The position numbers and the translations under genes were made by a program. From Pseudorhodoferax sp032153935 (lineage in GTDB: Bacteria > Pseudomonadota > Gammaproteobacteria > Burkholderiales > Burkholderiaceae_C): a stretch of 64,000 nucleotides of DNA. The stretch's first letter is position 1, and each line of letters begins with the position of its first letter. The notes beneath the pieces are model-generated. The model saw nothing but the letters and a program-made list of their open reading frames with translations. It made no database searches and had not been told where the DNA came from. Positions 1-7,884 of the stretch are shown in pieces. The DNA lies in contig NZ_CAXUQL020000001.1 in the NCBI RefSeq assembly GCF_964253035.1, forward strand, positions 434,001 through 498,000, in the 5' to 3' direction.

Positions 1-255
1 CTCAAGGAGCGCAGCATCGACCTCACGGTGGGCGCCTGGCGCGGCCTGGCCGTGCCCAAGGGCACGCCCGACGAGGTGGTGGCCAGGCTGCGCACCATGG
101 CCCGCAAGGCCGCTGCCGAGCCGGCCTTCCGCGAGACGCTGGAGCGCAGCAACCTGGGCTACGCGTATGCCGAAGGCGACGTGTTCCTGCAGCAGATCCT
201 CGCGGACCGCGAGATGTTCAAGGGCATCCTGGCGAAGATCGACGTCAAGAAGTAG
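1..255 (+). CDS. Bug-family tripartite tricarboxylate transporter receptor, C-terminal part (5' end outside window)
   Basis: The reading frame is open from base 1 and ends at a TAG at 253-255, giving 84 residues. The segment GAWRGLAVPKGTP followed by an amphipathic helix and a final FLQQILADRE-type helix is typical of the last domain of Bug (TctC-like) periplasmic solute receptors, which deliver organic acids to TTT membrane subunits. Only the carboxyl end is visible, so the ligand and the signal peptide cannot be judged. The convergent TspO gene follows after three bases. Confidence 0.8.
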   Translation, partial: LKERSIDLTVGAWRGLAVPKGTPDEVVARLRTMARKAAAEPAFRETLERSNLGYAYAEGDVFLQQILADREMFKGILAKIDVKK

Positions 256-258
256 GGC

Positions 259-759
259 CTACAGCAGGCCCGGGTTGCGTTGCCAGACGGCCCAGTTCAG
301 CGCGGCCGCGAACGTGACCCAGGCCAGGTAGGGCAGCAGCAGCAGGCCGGCGCTGCGGCGCACGCGCCAGAAGCCGGCCAGCGTGGCAGCCAGCAGCGCC
401 CACAGCAGCACAATGTCGGCGAAGGCCGGCCCGCCCAGCCGCCAGCCGAAGAACAGCCAGCTCCACAGGCCGTTGGCCGCCAGCTGCACGAGGAACAACA
501 GCAGCGGCACGCACCAGCCGCGCAGGCGCCAGACCTGCCAGGCCGCCACGGCCATCATCAGATAGAGCAGCGTCCAGACCGGGCCGAACACGCTGGCCGG
601 CGGTGCCCAGGCCGGCTGCTCGAGCTGCGCATAGAAGGCCGGCGCGCCACGCGATGCGAACGCGCCCAGCGCGGCGACGGAAAAACACAGCAGCAGCCAG
701 CCCAGCAGTCCCAGCCAGGGGTGTCGGGTGCGCGCGGTCGGGGGTGGAGGAAGCGGCAT
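259..759 (-). CDS. tspO: TspO/MBR family tryptophan-rich membrane protein
   Basis: This 166-residue inner-membrane protein has the TspO pattern of five hydrophobic helices. Family-conserved blocks are visible: PAWAPPASVFGPVWTLLY (about residues 49-66), ANGLWSWLFFG (about 95-105) and PYLAWVTFAAALNWAVW near the end. TspO proteins bind porphyrins and related ligands and act in stress and tetrapyrrole homeostasis. The frame extends upstream to 804, but the ATG at 759 gives the normal family length and puts the first helix in place. The downstream neighbour is convergent, so it is probably a single-gene transcript. Confidence 0.9.
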   Translation of the reverse strand: MPLPPPPTARTRHPWLGLLGWLLLCFSVAALGAFASRGAPAFYAQLEQPAWAPPASVFGPVWTLLYLMMAVAAWQVWRLRGWCVPLLLFLVQLAANGLWSWLFFGWRLGGPAFADIVLLWALLAATLAGFWRVRRSAGLLLLPYLAWVTFAAALNWAVWQRNPGLL

Positions 760-927
760 TGCGCCATGGTGCCCGGTGCACGCGTGCGCGTCTGTAGGCC
801 ACACGCGCGCGACAAGGGCCTGCCGCCGAAGCGACAGCCGCGCCGCCGCCGGGTAGCGAAGGTGACACGGCCGCCGCGAAACGCTGCGCTAGGCTCGCGC
901 CTCACTGTTCCACCACGCCAAGAATCC

Positions 928-2106
928 ATGGATTTCAGCCTCTCCCCGCTTCAACAGGATCTGCAGGAGCGCACGCGCCGCTTCATCGCCGAAGAGGTGA
1001 TTCCGCTGGAGAAAGACCCGCGCCAGGACCACCACGGCCCGCACGAGGCACTGCGCGACGAGCTCGTGGCGCGCGCCCGGCGCGCCGGCCTGCTGACACC
1101 GCATGCCTCCAAGGAGCATGGCGGCCTGGGCCTGTCGCACGTGGACAAGGCCATCGTGTTCGAGGAAGCCGGCTACTCGCCGCTGGGGCCCGTCGCGCTC
1201 AACATCCACGCGCCCGACGAGGGCAACGTGCACCTCATGGAAGTGGTGGCCACGCCCGCGCAGAAAACGCGCTGGCTGCAGCCGCTGATCGACGGCCACG
1301 TGCGCTCGTGCTTCTGCATGACCGAGCCGCCCCCGGGCGCCGGCTCCGACCCGTCGATGATGCAGACCCTGGCCGTGCTGAACCGCGATGAAGAGGGCGA
1401 CCACTACGTGATCACCGGCACCAAGTGGTTCATCACGGGCGCCACCGGTGCGGGCTTCGCCATCATCATGGCGCGCATGGAGGACGGCAGCGCCACCATG
1501 TTCCTGGCCGACATGGCGCAAAAGGAGATCGTGATCGAGCGCCAGATCGATGCGCTGGACAGCTGCTTCACGGGCGGCCACGGCGTGGTGCGCTTCGACG
1601 GCCTGCGCGTGCCGGCCACCGACGTGCTGGGCGAACTGGGCCAGGGCTTTCGCTACGCGCAGATCCGGCTGGCGCCCGCACGGCTCACGCACTGCATGCG
1701 CTGGCTGGGCCAGGCGCGCCGTGCCCATGAGGTGGCGAGCGAGTACGCCAAGACGCGCCAGGCCTTCGGCCAGCCGCTCGTGGAGCACGAGGGCGTGGGC
1801 TTCATGCTGGCCGACAACGAGATGGACCTGCACAGCGCGCGGCTGGCGATCTGGCACTGCGCCTGGGTGCTGGACCAGGGCCACAAGGGCCGCCACGAAT
1901 CCAGCGTGGCCAAGGTGCTGTGCTCCGAGGCCGAGTGGCGCGTGGTCGACCGCTCGGTGCAGATCCTGGGCGCCAGCGGCGTCTCGGACGAGACCATCGT
2001 CGCGCGCATCTTCCGCGACATGCGCGCCTTCCGCGTCTACGACGGCCCGAGCGAGGTGCACCGCTGGAGCATGGCCAAGACCATCGCGCGGCGCGGCCTG
2101 CGCTGA
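928..2106 (+). CDS. acyl-CoA dehydrogenase family protein (ACAD10/11-like)
   Basis: A 392-residue flavoprotein with the full acyl-CoA dehydrogenase layout: an N-terminal helical domain starting MDFSLSPLQQDL, the FAD/substrate motif CMTEPPPGAGSDPS (about residues 131-144), a beta domain and a C-terminal helical domain. At the end the usual YEGT catalytic segment reads YDGPSEVHR, with Asp where many members have Glu; the ACAD10/11 subgroup also shows a DGP-E-VH pattern. It should oxidise an acyl-CoA and pass electrons to ETF, but the substrate cannot be told. The frame runs upstream to 280, where it only overlaps tspO antisense, so the ATG at 928 is chosen. Confidence 0.9.
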   Translation: MDFSLSPLQQDLQERTRRFIAEEVIPLEKDPRQDHHGPHEALRDELVARARRAGLLTPHASKEHGGLGLSHVDKAIVFEEAGYSPLGPVALNIHAPDEGNVHLMEVVATPAQKTRWLQPLIDGHVRSCFCMTEPPPGAGSDPSMMQTLAVLNRDEEGDHYVITGTKWFITGATGAGFAIIMARMEDGSATMFLADMAQKEIVIERQIDALDSCFTGGHGVVRFDGLRVPATDVLGELGQGFRYAQIRLAPARLTHCMRWLGQARRAHEVASEYAKTRQAFGQPLVEHEGVGFMLADNEMDLHSARLAIWHCAWVLDQGHKGRHESSVAKVLCSEAEWRVVDRSVQILGASGVSDETIVARIFRDMRAFRVYDGPSEVHRWSMAKTIARRGLR

Positions 2107-2126
2107 GCTGACCCGTCTGCGGGCGG

Positions 2127-3008
2127 CTACGGCCGTGCCGTCGCCTTCAGCTGCTCGACCAGCCGCTCGCGCAGCACCGCCAGGCCGCGGTCGTCGTCGG
2201 CCGCCTTGCGCGTCACCAGCGTGAGCTCCAGCACCGGCGCACTACGCCCCAGCCGCAGCACGCGCACCGGATAGGCCGTGAGCAGCGTGCCGTCCAGCAG
2301 GTGGATGATGGCCACGCCCAGGCCGCCGCTGACCATGGCGACGATGGCCGGTGCCGAATCCAGCTCCAGCACGCCGCGCTTGTCGGGCACCAGCGACAGC
2401 ACATGGCGGGCGGCCATCGCACCGGTGACGGTGTTGCGGTCGTAACGGATCCAGTCGTGCCGGCGCAGCAGGGCCGTGGCACTGGACTCGGTGGCATCCG
2501 GCGGCGCGATCAAGACCAGCTCGCGCCGCGCCAGCGGCCACCAGCGCAGCTGTTCGCTGCCGCCCTTGGCCGGCATGGCCACCACGGCCGCATCGATCTG
2601 GCCGGCCTTGACGCCTGCGATCAGCGTGGCGCTGCGCCCGCGCACCGGCCGCACCGCCAGCCGCGGGTGCTGCGCGCGCAACGCCGACAGCGTGCCGGGC
2701 AACAACGAAGGCAGCAGCGACTCGATCACGCCCAGGCGCAGCACGCCTTCGATCTCGATGCCGGGGCGCCGGCGCAGGCCGTCGAGCCGCTGCAGCCCGC
2801 CGCGCATGGCGGCGGCGACATCGAACGCCGCCACGCGCGGGCGCACCTGTGGACCGGAACGGTCGAACAGCGGCTGCCCCAGGTACTGCTCGAGCTGTTT
2901 CATCTGCATGCTGACAGCACTTGGCGTGAGGTTCATCGCGGCCGCGGCACCGGCGAAGCTGCCCGTGCGCAACACTGCATCGAGCGTGGAGAAGGCTTCG
3001 ATCTTCAT
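2127..3008 (-). CDS. LysR-family transcriptional regulator
   Basis: A 293-residue protein with an N-terminal winged helix-turn-helix (MKIEAFSTLDAVLRTGSFAG, then LTPSAVSMQMKQLE at about residues 28-41) and a C-terminal periplasmic-binding-type effector domain. It is transcribed away from the dioxygenase-receptor-lyase operon at 3096, with 87 bases between the two genes that contain a clear dyad, so it probably controls that operon and itself. A TTG lies directly upstream (3009-3011), but the ATG at 3008 is preferred. The effector is unknown. Confidence 0.92.
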   Translation of the reverse strand: MKIEAFSTLDAVLRTGSFAGAAAAMNLTPSAVSMQMKQLEQYLGQPLFDRSGPQVRPRVAAFDVAAAMRGGLQRLDGLRRRPGIEIEGVLRLGVIESLLPSLLPGTLSALRAQHPRLAVRPVRGRSATLIAGVKAGQIDAAVVAMPAKGGSEQLRWWPLARRELVLIAPPDATESSATALLRRHDWIRYDRNTVTGAMAARHVLSLVPDKRGVLELDSAPAIVAMVSGGLGVAIIHLLDGTLLTAYPVRVLRLGRSAPVLELTLVTRKAADDDRGLAVLRERLVEQLKATARP

Positions 3009-3029
3009 CAAATTCCTTGACGTTCCAAT

Positions 3030-3053
3030 TCAAGAATCATCGCTTTTTCTTGA
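3030..3053. promoter_or_regulatory. probable LysR operator between divergent genes
   Basis: TCAAGAA (3030-3036) and TTCTTGA (3047-3053) form a perfect 7-base inverted repeat with a 10-base spacer. A further half, CTTGA at 3016-3020, pairs with TCAAG at 3030-3034. LysR proteins bind such interrupted dyads as tetramers. The site lies between the regulator (start 3008) and the target operon (start 3096). Confidence 0.6.
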
Positions 3054-3095
3054 CGATGCTCAAACCTAGACTTGGCCATCCCTACTGGAGACCGC

Positions 3096-4214
3096 ATGAG
3101 CCAAGAGAACAAGCCGAGCGCCTGGTTGGCGCACGACGCCGCGCAGGACCTGTCCTGGACCATCCGCATGACGCCCGAAGAGGCCGCCGGCTTCGACACC
3201 GCGCTGGCCCATGCCGAGACCGCCGCCAAGCCCTTGTTGGCCATGACGCGGGCCGACTTCCCACTGCCTGCGGCCTCGCGCGCTGTGCTGGAGCGCGCCA
3301 TCGCCACCACCCAGGGCCGCTGGGGCATGTGCCTGCTCAAGGGCTTCGGCGTGGACCGCTGGACCGAGGCGCAGACCCGTCTGGCCTACTGGGGCATGGG
3401 CCTGCACATGGGCACGGCGCGCACGCAGAACCGCGCCAGCGAGATCATCAACGACGTGCGCGACACCGGCGCCGATTACAAGGTCAAGGGCGGCCGCGGC
3501 TACAACACCAACGCCGGGCTGGACTTCCACCAGGACTCCTGCGACGTGGTCGCCCTGCTGTGCCGGCGCACCGCCAAGAGCGGCGGCACCAGCAAGGTGA
3601 TCAGCTCGATCGCGCTGCGCGATGCGGTGGGCCGGCTGCGGCCCGACCTGGTGCCCGTGCTGCAGCAGGACTGGTACCACAGCTACCAGGGCACGCAGGA
3701 TCCGGTGCAGCCGCCCTACTACCGCTGCCCCATCGTCGGCGACGACCCCGACTGGTTCTGCGCCCGCACCAACCGCAAGAACACCGACGCCGCGCAGCGC
3801 GACTTCGACGAGGTGCCGCGCCTCACGGCCGCCCAACGCGAGGTGCTCGACCTGCTGGACCAGCTCATGCCCAGCGACAAGCTCTGCTACTCGATGGAAC
3901 TGGAGCAGGGCGACCTGCAACTGCTCAACAACTACGTGACGCTGCACTCGCGCACGCCGTTCGAGGACTTCGACACGCCCGACCGCAAGCGCCACCTGCT
4001 GCGCCTGTGGCTGGCCGTGCCGTCCTCGCAGCCGCTGCCGCCGAAATGGGAGGAGTACTACGGCGACCGCCGCGCCGGCAGCGTGCGCGGCGGCGTGCGC
4101 GGCAGCGCCATCACGGCCGAGTTCCTGGCCTACGAGGAACGCCAGGCGGCCGATCTGGGCATGGCCTGGCGGCCCTGGCGCCCCCTGGTCACGCGCGACA
4201 CCGCCAGCGCCTGA
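3096..4214 (+). CDS. TauD/TfdA-family Fe(II)/2-oxoglutarate-dependent dioxygenase
   Basis: A 372-residue enzyme with the non-haem iron facial triad of the TauD/TfdA fold: His145-Gln-Asp147 in LDFHQDS and distal His284 in TLHSRTPFED, followed by the 2-oxoglutarate-binding Arg303 in RHLLRLWL. Such enzymes hydroxylate a substrate using O2 and 2-oxoglutarate, often starting catabolism of a sulfonate, ether or carboxylate. The ATG at 3096 is preceded by CTGGAG and is preferred over the in-frame ATG at 3072. It is the first gene of a three-gene operon with a Bug receptor and a PEP-mutase/isocitrate-lyase family enzyme. The substrate is not determinable. Confidence 0.88.
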   Translation: MSQENKPSAWLAHDAAQDLSWTIRMTPEEAAGFDTALAHAETAAKPLLAMTRADFPLPAASRAVLERAIATTQGRWGMCLLKGFGVDRWTEAQTRLAYWGMGLHMGTARTQNRASEIINDVRDTGADYKVKGGRGYNTNAGLDFHQDSCDVVALLCRRTAKSGGTSKVISSIALRDAVGRLRPDLVPVLQQDWYHSYQGTQDPVQPPYYRCPIVGDDPDWFCARTNRKNTDAAQRDFDEVPRLTAAQREVLDLLDQLMPSDKLCYSMELEQGDLQLLNNYVTLHSRTPFEDFDTPDRKRHLLRLWLAVPSSQPLPPKWEEYYGDRRAGSVRGGVRGSAITAEFLAYEERQAADLGMAWRPWRPLVTRDTASA

Positions 4215-4248
4215 AGCACAGCGACAACGATTCCACGGAGTACGAGAC

Positions 4249-5208
4249 ATGCAACGACGCGAACTGCTGGGCGCCCTGGGCGGCGTGCTGGCCCTGTCCA
4301 CCACCACGGGCCTGCAGGCCCAGCCTGCCGTGACCCGGCTGCTGGTTGGCGCCACACCGGGCGGCGGCACCGACATCGTGGCGCGTGCGCTGGCACAGGA
4401 ACTCAGCACGCGCATGGGCCGCCAGTTCATCGTGGACAACGGGCCGGGTGCGGCCGGCAACATTGCGGCCCAGGCCGTGGCCAAGGCCCAGCCCGACGGC
4501 GCCACGCTGCTGCTGAGCTACACCAGCCACGTCATCAACCCCTCGCTGTACGACAAGCTGCCGTTCGACACGGTGCGCGACTTCACGCCCATCGCGGGCG
4601 TGGCTTCGCTGCCGGGCATCCTGGTCGCACACCCGTCGCTGCCGGCCAACACGCTGCCCGAACTCGTCGCGCTGGCCAAGGCCAAGCCGGGCAAGCTCAA
4701 CATCGCGATCGCCGGCCTGGGCAGCTCCAACCACCTGGCCGGCGAGGTGCTCAAGCTCGACGCCGGCCTGCAGATCACCAGCGTGCCCTACAAGGGAACG
4801 GGGCCGGCGCTGCAGGAGGTCGTGGCCGGGCAGATCGAGCTCGTGATCTCGGGCGTGGCCAGCGTGCAGCAGCTGCTCAAGGCCGGCAAGGTCAAGGCCT
4901 TGGCCGTGACCAGCCTGCAGCGCGTGGCCGAGTTCCCGCAGGTGCCCACCATCGCCGAGACGCTGCCGGGCTTCGACTTCAGCTCTTGGTACGGCCTGTT
5001 CGGCCCGGCGGGCATGGACGCGGCCGAGACCCAGCGCCTGGCGCAGGCGGTGCAGGCCGCGCTGCAGTCGCCAGCGCTGCGCGAGCGCTTCCGCCACGAG
5101 GGCCTGATCGCGATGGCGCGCGGCCAGGCCGAGTTCGGCGCCTTCGTGCAGAGCGAGATCCCGCGCTGGGCCAAGATCGTCAACGCCACTGGCGCCAAAG
5201 CCGAATGA
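4249..5208 (+). CDS. Bug-family tripartite tricarboxylate transporter substrate-binding protein
   Basis: A 319-residue periplasmic receptor with a signal peptide (QRRELLGALGGVLALS, cleavage expected near GLQAQ, residue 25). Family landmarks include GATPGGGTDIVARALA (ligand-pocket P-loop), VDNGPGAAGNIAA, and VPYKGTGPALQEVVAGQIEL. It should capture an organic anion for a TTT transporter. No TctA/TctB membrane subunits lie nearby, which is common for this expanded family. It sits between the dioxygenase and a lyase-type enzyme, overlapping the latter by 4 bases (ATGA), so it probably imports the substrate of that pathway. Confidence 0.93.
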   Translation: MQRRELLGALGGVLALSTTTGLQAQPAVTRLLVGATPGGGTDIVARALAQELSTRMGRQFIVDNGPGAAGNIAAQAVAKAQPDGATLLLSYTSHVINPSLYDKLPFDTVRDFTPIAGVASLPGILVAHPSLPANTLPELVALAKAKPGKLNIAIAGLGSSNHLAGEVLKLDAGLQITSVPYKGTGPALQEVVAGQIELVISGVASVQQLLKAGKVKALAVTSLQRVAEFPQVPTIAETLPGFDFSSWYGLFGPAGMDAAETQRLAQAVQAALQSPALRERFRHEGLIAMARGQAEFGAFVQSEIPRWAKIVNATGAKAE

Positions 5209-6077
5209 CGACGCTGCGCGAACGCCTGGCCGAGCCCCGGCCGCTGCTGGTCCCCGGCGTCTACGACGCGCTGACCGCGCTGCTGGCCGAGCAGGCCGGC
5301 TTCGAGGCGCTGTACCTGTCGGGCGGCGCCGTGGCCTACAGCCAGCTCGGCCGCTCCGACATCGGCCTGACAACGGCCAGCGAGACGGCCAACGTGCTGG
5401 CGCGCATCACCGACCGCGTGCGTCTTCCCGTCATCGTCGATGGCGACACCGGCTACGGCAATGCACTCAATGTGCAGCGCACGGTGCGCGACTTCGAGCG
5501 CGCCGGTGCCGCCATGGTCCAGCTCGAAGACCAGGACTTTCCCAAGCGCTGCGGCCACTTGGCCGGCAAGTCGCTGGTGTCCTGCGCCGAAATGCAGGGC
5601 AAGCTGCATGCGGCGCTGGACGCACGCCGTTCGCGCGAGACGCTGATCCTGGCGCGCACCGATGCCGTGGCGGTCGAGGGCCTGGACGCCGCGTTCGAGC
5701 GTGCCGAAGCCTACCTGGCATGCGGCGTGGACGCGCTGTTCATCGAGGCGCTGCGCTCGCGCGAACAGATGCAGCAGGCCTGCGCGCGTTTCGCCGGCCG
5801 CACGCCCATGCTCGCCAACATGGTCGAAGGCGGGCAGACGCCGATCGGCAGTGCCGGCGAACTCGGCGAGATCGGCTTTCGCATCGCCATCTTCCCGGGC
5901 GGCACTGCGCGCTTCGTCGCGGCCGGCCTGCAGCTGTACTTCACCCGGCTCAAGGCCGACGGCAGCACGGCTGCGCTGCGTGAGCGCATGCTGGACTTCG
6001 ACCAGCTCAACGGCGTGATCGGCACGCCCGAACTGCTGGCGCAGGGCCAGGCCTACGCCGACCCCGGCGCCCGCTGA
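5205..6077 (+). CDS. isocitrate lyase/PEP mutase superfamily protein
   Basis: A 290-residue TIM-barrel enzyme. PGVYDALTALLAEQAGF at the N-terminus, DGDTGYGN (metal-binding loop, about residues 84-91), QLEDQDFPKRCGH with the signature Lys114-Arg-Cys116-Gly-His118, and ARTDAVAVEG identify the methylisocitrate lyase / oxaloacetate decarboxylase / phosphonopyruvate-related group. It cleaves or isomerises a C-C or C-P bond of a 2-oxo or hydroxy acid; the exact reaction cannot be named. The start codon overlaps the receptor stop (ATGA), which implies translational coupling. The 3' end overlaps the convergent MFS gene by 25 bases. Confidence 0.88.
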   Translation: MTTLRERLAEPRPLLVPGVYDALTALLAEQAGFEALYLSGGAVAYSQLGRSDIGLTTASETANVLARITDRVRLPVIVDGDTGYGNALNVQRTVRDFERAGAAMVQLEDQDFPKRCGHLAGKSLVSCAEMQGKLHAALDARRSRETLILARTDAVAVEGLDAAFERAEAYLACGVDALFIEALRSREQMQQACARFAGRTPMLANMVEGGQTPIGSAGELGEIGFRIAIFPGGTARFVAAGLQLYFTRLKADGSTAALRERMLDFDQLNGVIGTPELLAQGQAYADPGAR

Positions 6078-7264
6078 CGCAGCAGCAGCGCCTGGGCCAG
6101 CAGCCCGCCACCGGCCCAGCCCAGCATCAGCACGCCCAGCCAAACCGGCCCGTCCATGGGCACCAGGCTCACGGCGAAGCCACCCACGGCGCCAGTCAGC
6201 TGCTGCATGAGCCCGGCCACCGCCGCGGCCGATCCGGCCAGCGCCGGCACCAGGCCCACCGTGCCGATCAGCGTGGGCGGCAGCAGCAGGCCATGGCCGA
6301 TGCCCATGGCCAGCATGGGCAGCGACAGCGCCAGCGGATGGTGCAGGCCGGCCAGGCCCAGCACCAGCACCGTGACCAGGCCGCTCAGCGTGACGGCCTG
6401 GCCCAGGTTCATGAGGAAGCGGTCGCTGCGGCCCGCATGCAGCAGCCGTTGCGTGAGCAGGTTGCCGACCACATAGGCCACCGGCGGCGTCATGATGTAC
6501 AGGCCCATCTGCTGCGGCCCCACGCCGTAGCTGGCCAGCACCAGCGGCGCGCCGCCCAGAAAGGTATAGAAGGTGCCGGCCGTCATCGCGAGGATGCCCA
6601 CGTACAGCACGAAGGAGCGCTCGCGTGCCAGCCGCGCATAGCCGCCCAGCAGCGTGGCCACGCTGGCGCCCCGGGCCTGCACGGGCGGCGGCGTGGCCGG
6701 CAGCCAGCGCCAGGCCGCCACCAGCAGCCCCGCAGCCAGCAAGGCGATCAGCAGGAAATTGGCCTGCCAGCCCCAGCGCGCATGCACCTGCCCGCCCAGC
6801 AGCATGGCCGTGGGCGGGCACAGGCCCATCATCATGCCGATGAAGGCCATCACGCGCGTGCGCTCGGAGCCCGTGAAGAGATCCTGCACCATGGCCCGGC
6901 CGATCACCATGCCGGCCGCGCAGCCCGCACCCTGCACGGTGCGCGCGAGGTTGAGCACCGCGAGGCTGGGCGCCAGCGCCGCGGCCAGCGAGCCCAGCAG
7001 CGCCAGCACCAGGCCGGCCAGCAGCACGGGCTTGCGGCCGATGCGGTCGGACACCGCGCCGTAGACCAGCTGGAACACGCCGTAGGCCGCCACGTAGCCG
7101 CCAAAGCCCAGCTGCACCTGGGCCTGGCTGGCGCCGAACTCGGCCGGCCACTGCTGCATGGAGGGCAGGCAGATGGTCATGGCCAACAGGCCCAGGGCCA
7201 GTTGCGCGACGAGGTTGGCGGTGAGCCAGACCGGACGGACGGAAGCGGCGGGAAGAACAGGCAT
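6053..7264 (-). CDS. MFS multidrug transporter, Bcr/CflA type
   Basis: A 403-residue inner-membrane protein with the twelve-helix MFS pattern. Motif A appears as VSDRIGRKPVLLAG between helices 2 and 3, the first helix carries the Bcr-like LLAMTICLPSMQQW, and GFGGYVAAYGVFQLVYG follows. Drug-resistance transporters of the DHA1 family export small toxic compounds with proton antiport. The frame extends back to 7441, but the ATG at 7264 begins just before the first helix and matches family length. It overlaps the convergent lyase gene at its 3' end. Confidence 0.9.
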   Translation of the reverse strand: MPVLPAASVRPVWLTANLVAQLALGLLAMTICLPSMQQWPAEFGASQAQVQLGFGGYVAAYGVFQLVYGAVSDRIGRKPVLLAGLVLALLGSLAAALAPSLAVLNLARTVQGAGCAAGMVIGRAMVQDLFTGSERTRVMAFIGMMMGLCPPTAMLLGGQVHARWGWQANFLLIALLAAGLLVAAWRWLPATPPPVQARGASVATLLGGYARLARERSFVLYVGILAMTAGTFYTFLGGAPLVLASYGVGPQQMGLYIMTPPVAYVVGNLLTQRLLHAGRSDRFLMNLGQAVTLSGLVTVLVLGLAGLHHPLALSLPMLAMGIGHGLLLPPTLIGTVGLVPALAGSAAAVAGLMQQLTGAVGGFAVSLVPMDGPVWLGVLMLGWAGGGLLAQALLLRQRAPGSA

Positions 7265-7452
7265 CGTGGGTGGCAGGCGAAGCCGCCGATGTTGCCCCAA
7301 GTCGGCCGCCGTGCCGGCCCATGCGCGGCGTCGGACACCGGGCTTCGCCAACGGCGTGCCGCACAACGCGCCGCGTCCTACAGCGCTGCGGTCCGTGCCG
7401 ACCAGAATGAATCCATGGCGCGACAGCCCGCCGCGCACCACCGGAGGACACC

Positions 7453-7773
7453 ATGCGACACACCGCTTCCCTTCCCGTGCTGTTCGCGGCCGTGGTCGGC
7501 CTGGCAGGCGCAGGCGCCCAGGCGCAGGACCTGGTCGTCAACGAAGGCCAGGATTCGATCCGTTTGACCGATGCGGCCTGCAGCAACGCGGCCGTGCTCC
7601 AGCGCATCGCCCCGGCCGAGCGCGCCCTGTTCCGCACCGCATCGGCCACGCTACAGGGCCAGCGCTACACCGCCTGCTGGAGCCGCGTCTCCAGCGCCGT
7701 CTACATCGTCTACGAAGACGGCGACCAGGGTCTGGTGCCGGTGGCCAGGCTCAAGGTGCCGGTGGACATCTGA
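7453..7773 (+). CDS. small secreted protein of unknown function
   Basis: A 106-residue protein with a clear Sec signal peptide (SLPVLFAAVVGLAGAGAQAQ; cleavage near residue 25), leaving about 81 periplasmic residues. The mature part has two cysteines (in DAACSN and TACWSR) that could form one disulfide, and it ends in a strand-like VARLKVPVDI. An AGGA-type ribosome site precedes the ATG. I do not recognise the family. The next gene encodes a phosphodiesterase lipoprotein in the same direction after 111 bases. Confidence 0.7.
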   Translation: MRHTASLPVLFAAVVGLAGAGAQAQDLVVNEGQDSIRLTDAACSNAAVLQRIAPAERALFRTASATLQGQRYTACWSRVSSAVYIVYEDGDQGLVPVARLKVPVDI

Positions 7774-7884
7774 GGTCCGGCGCCCCAGCGCGTCACAACT
7801 CCTTGCAAATGCGCTGCCGTTCGCTTCACGGCCTTGTCATAGTGGCTGCGGAGACTCGCCGCCCAACAACAAGGAGGAACGAAG

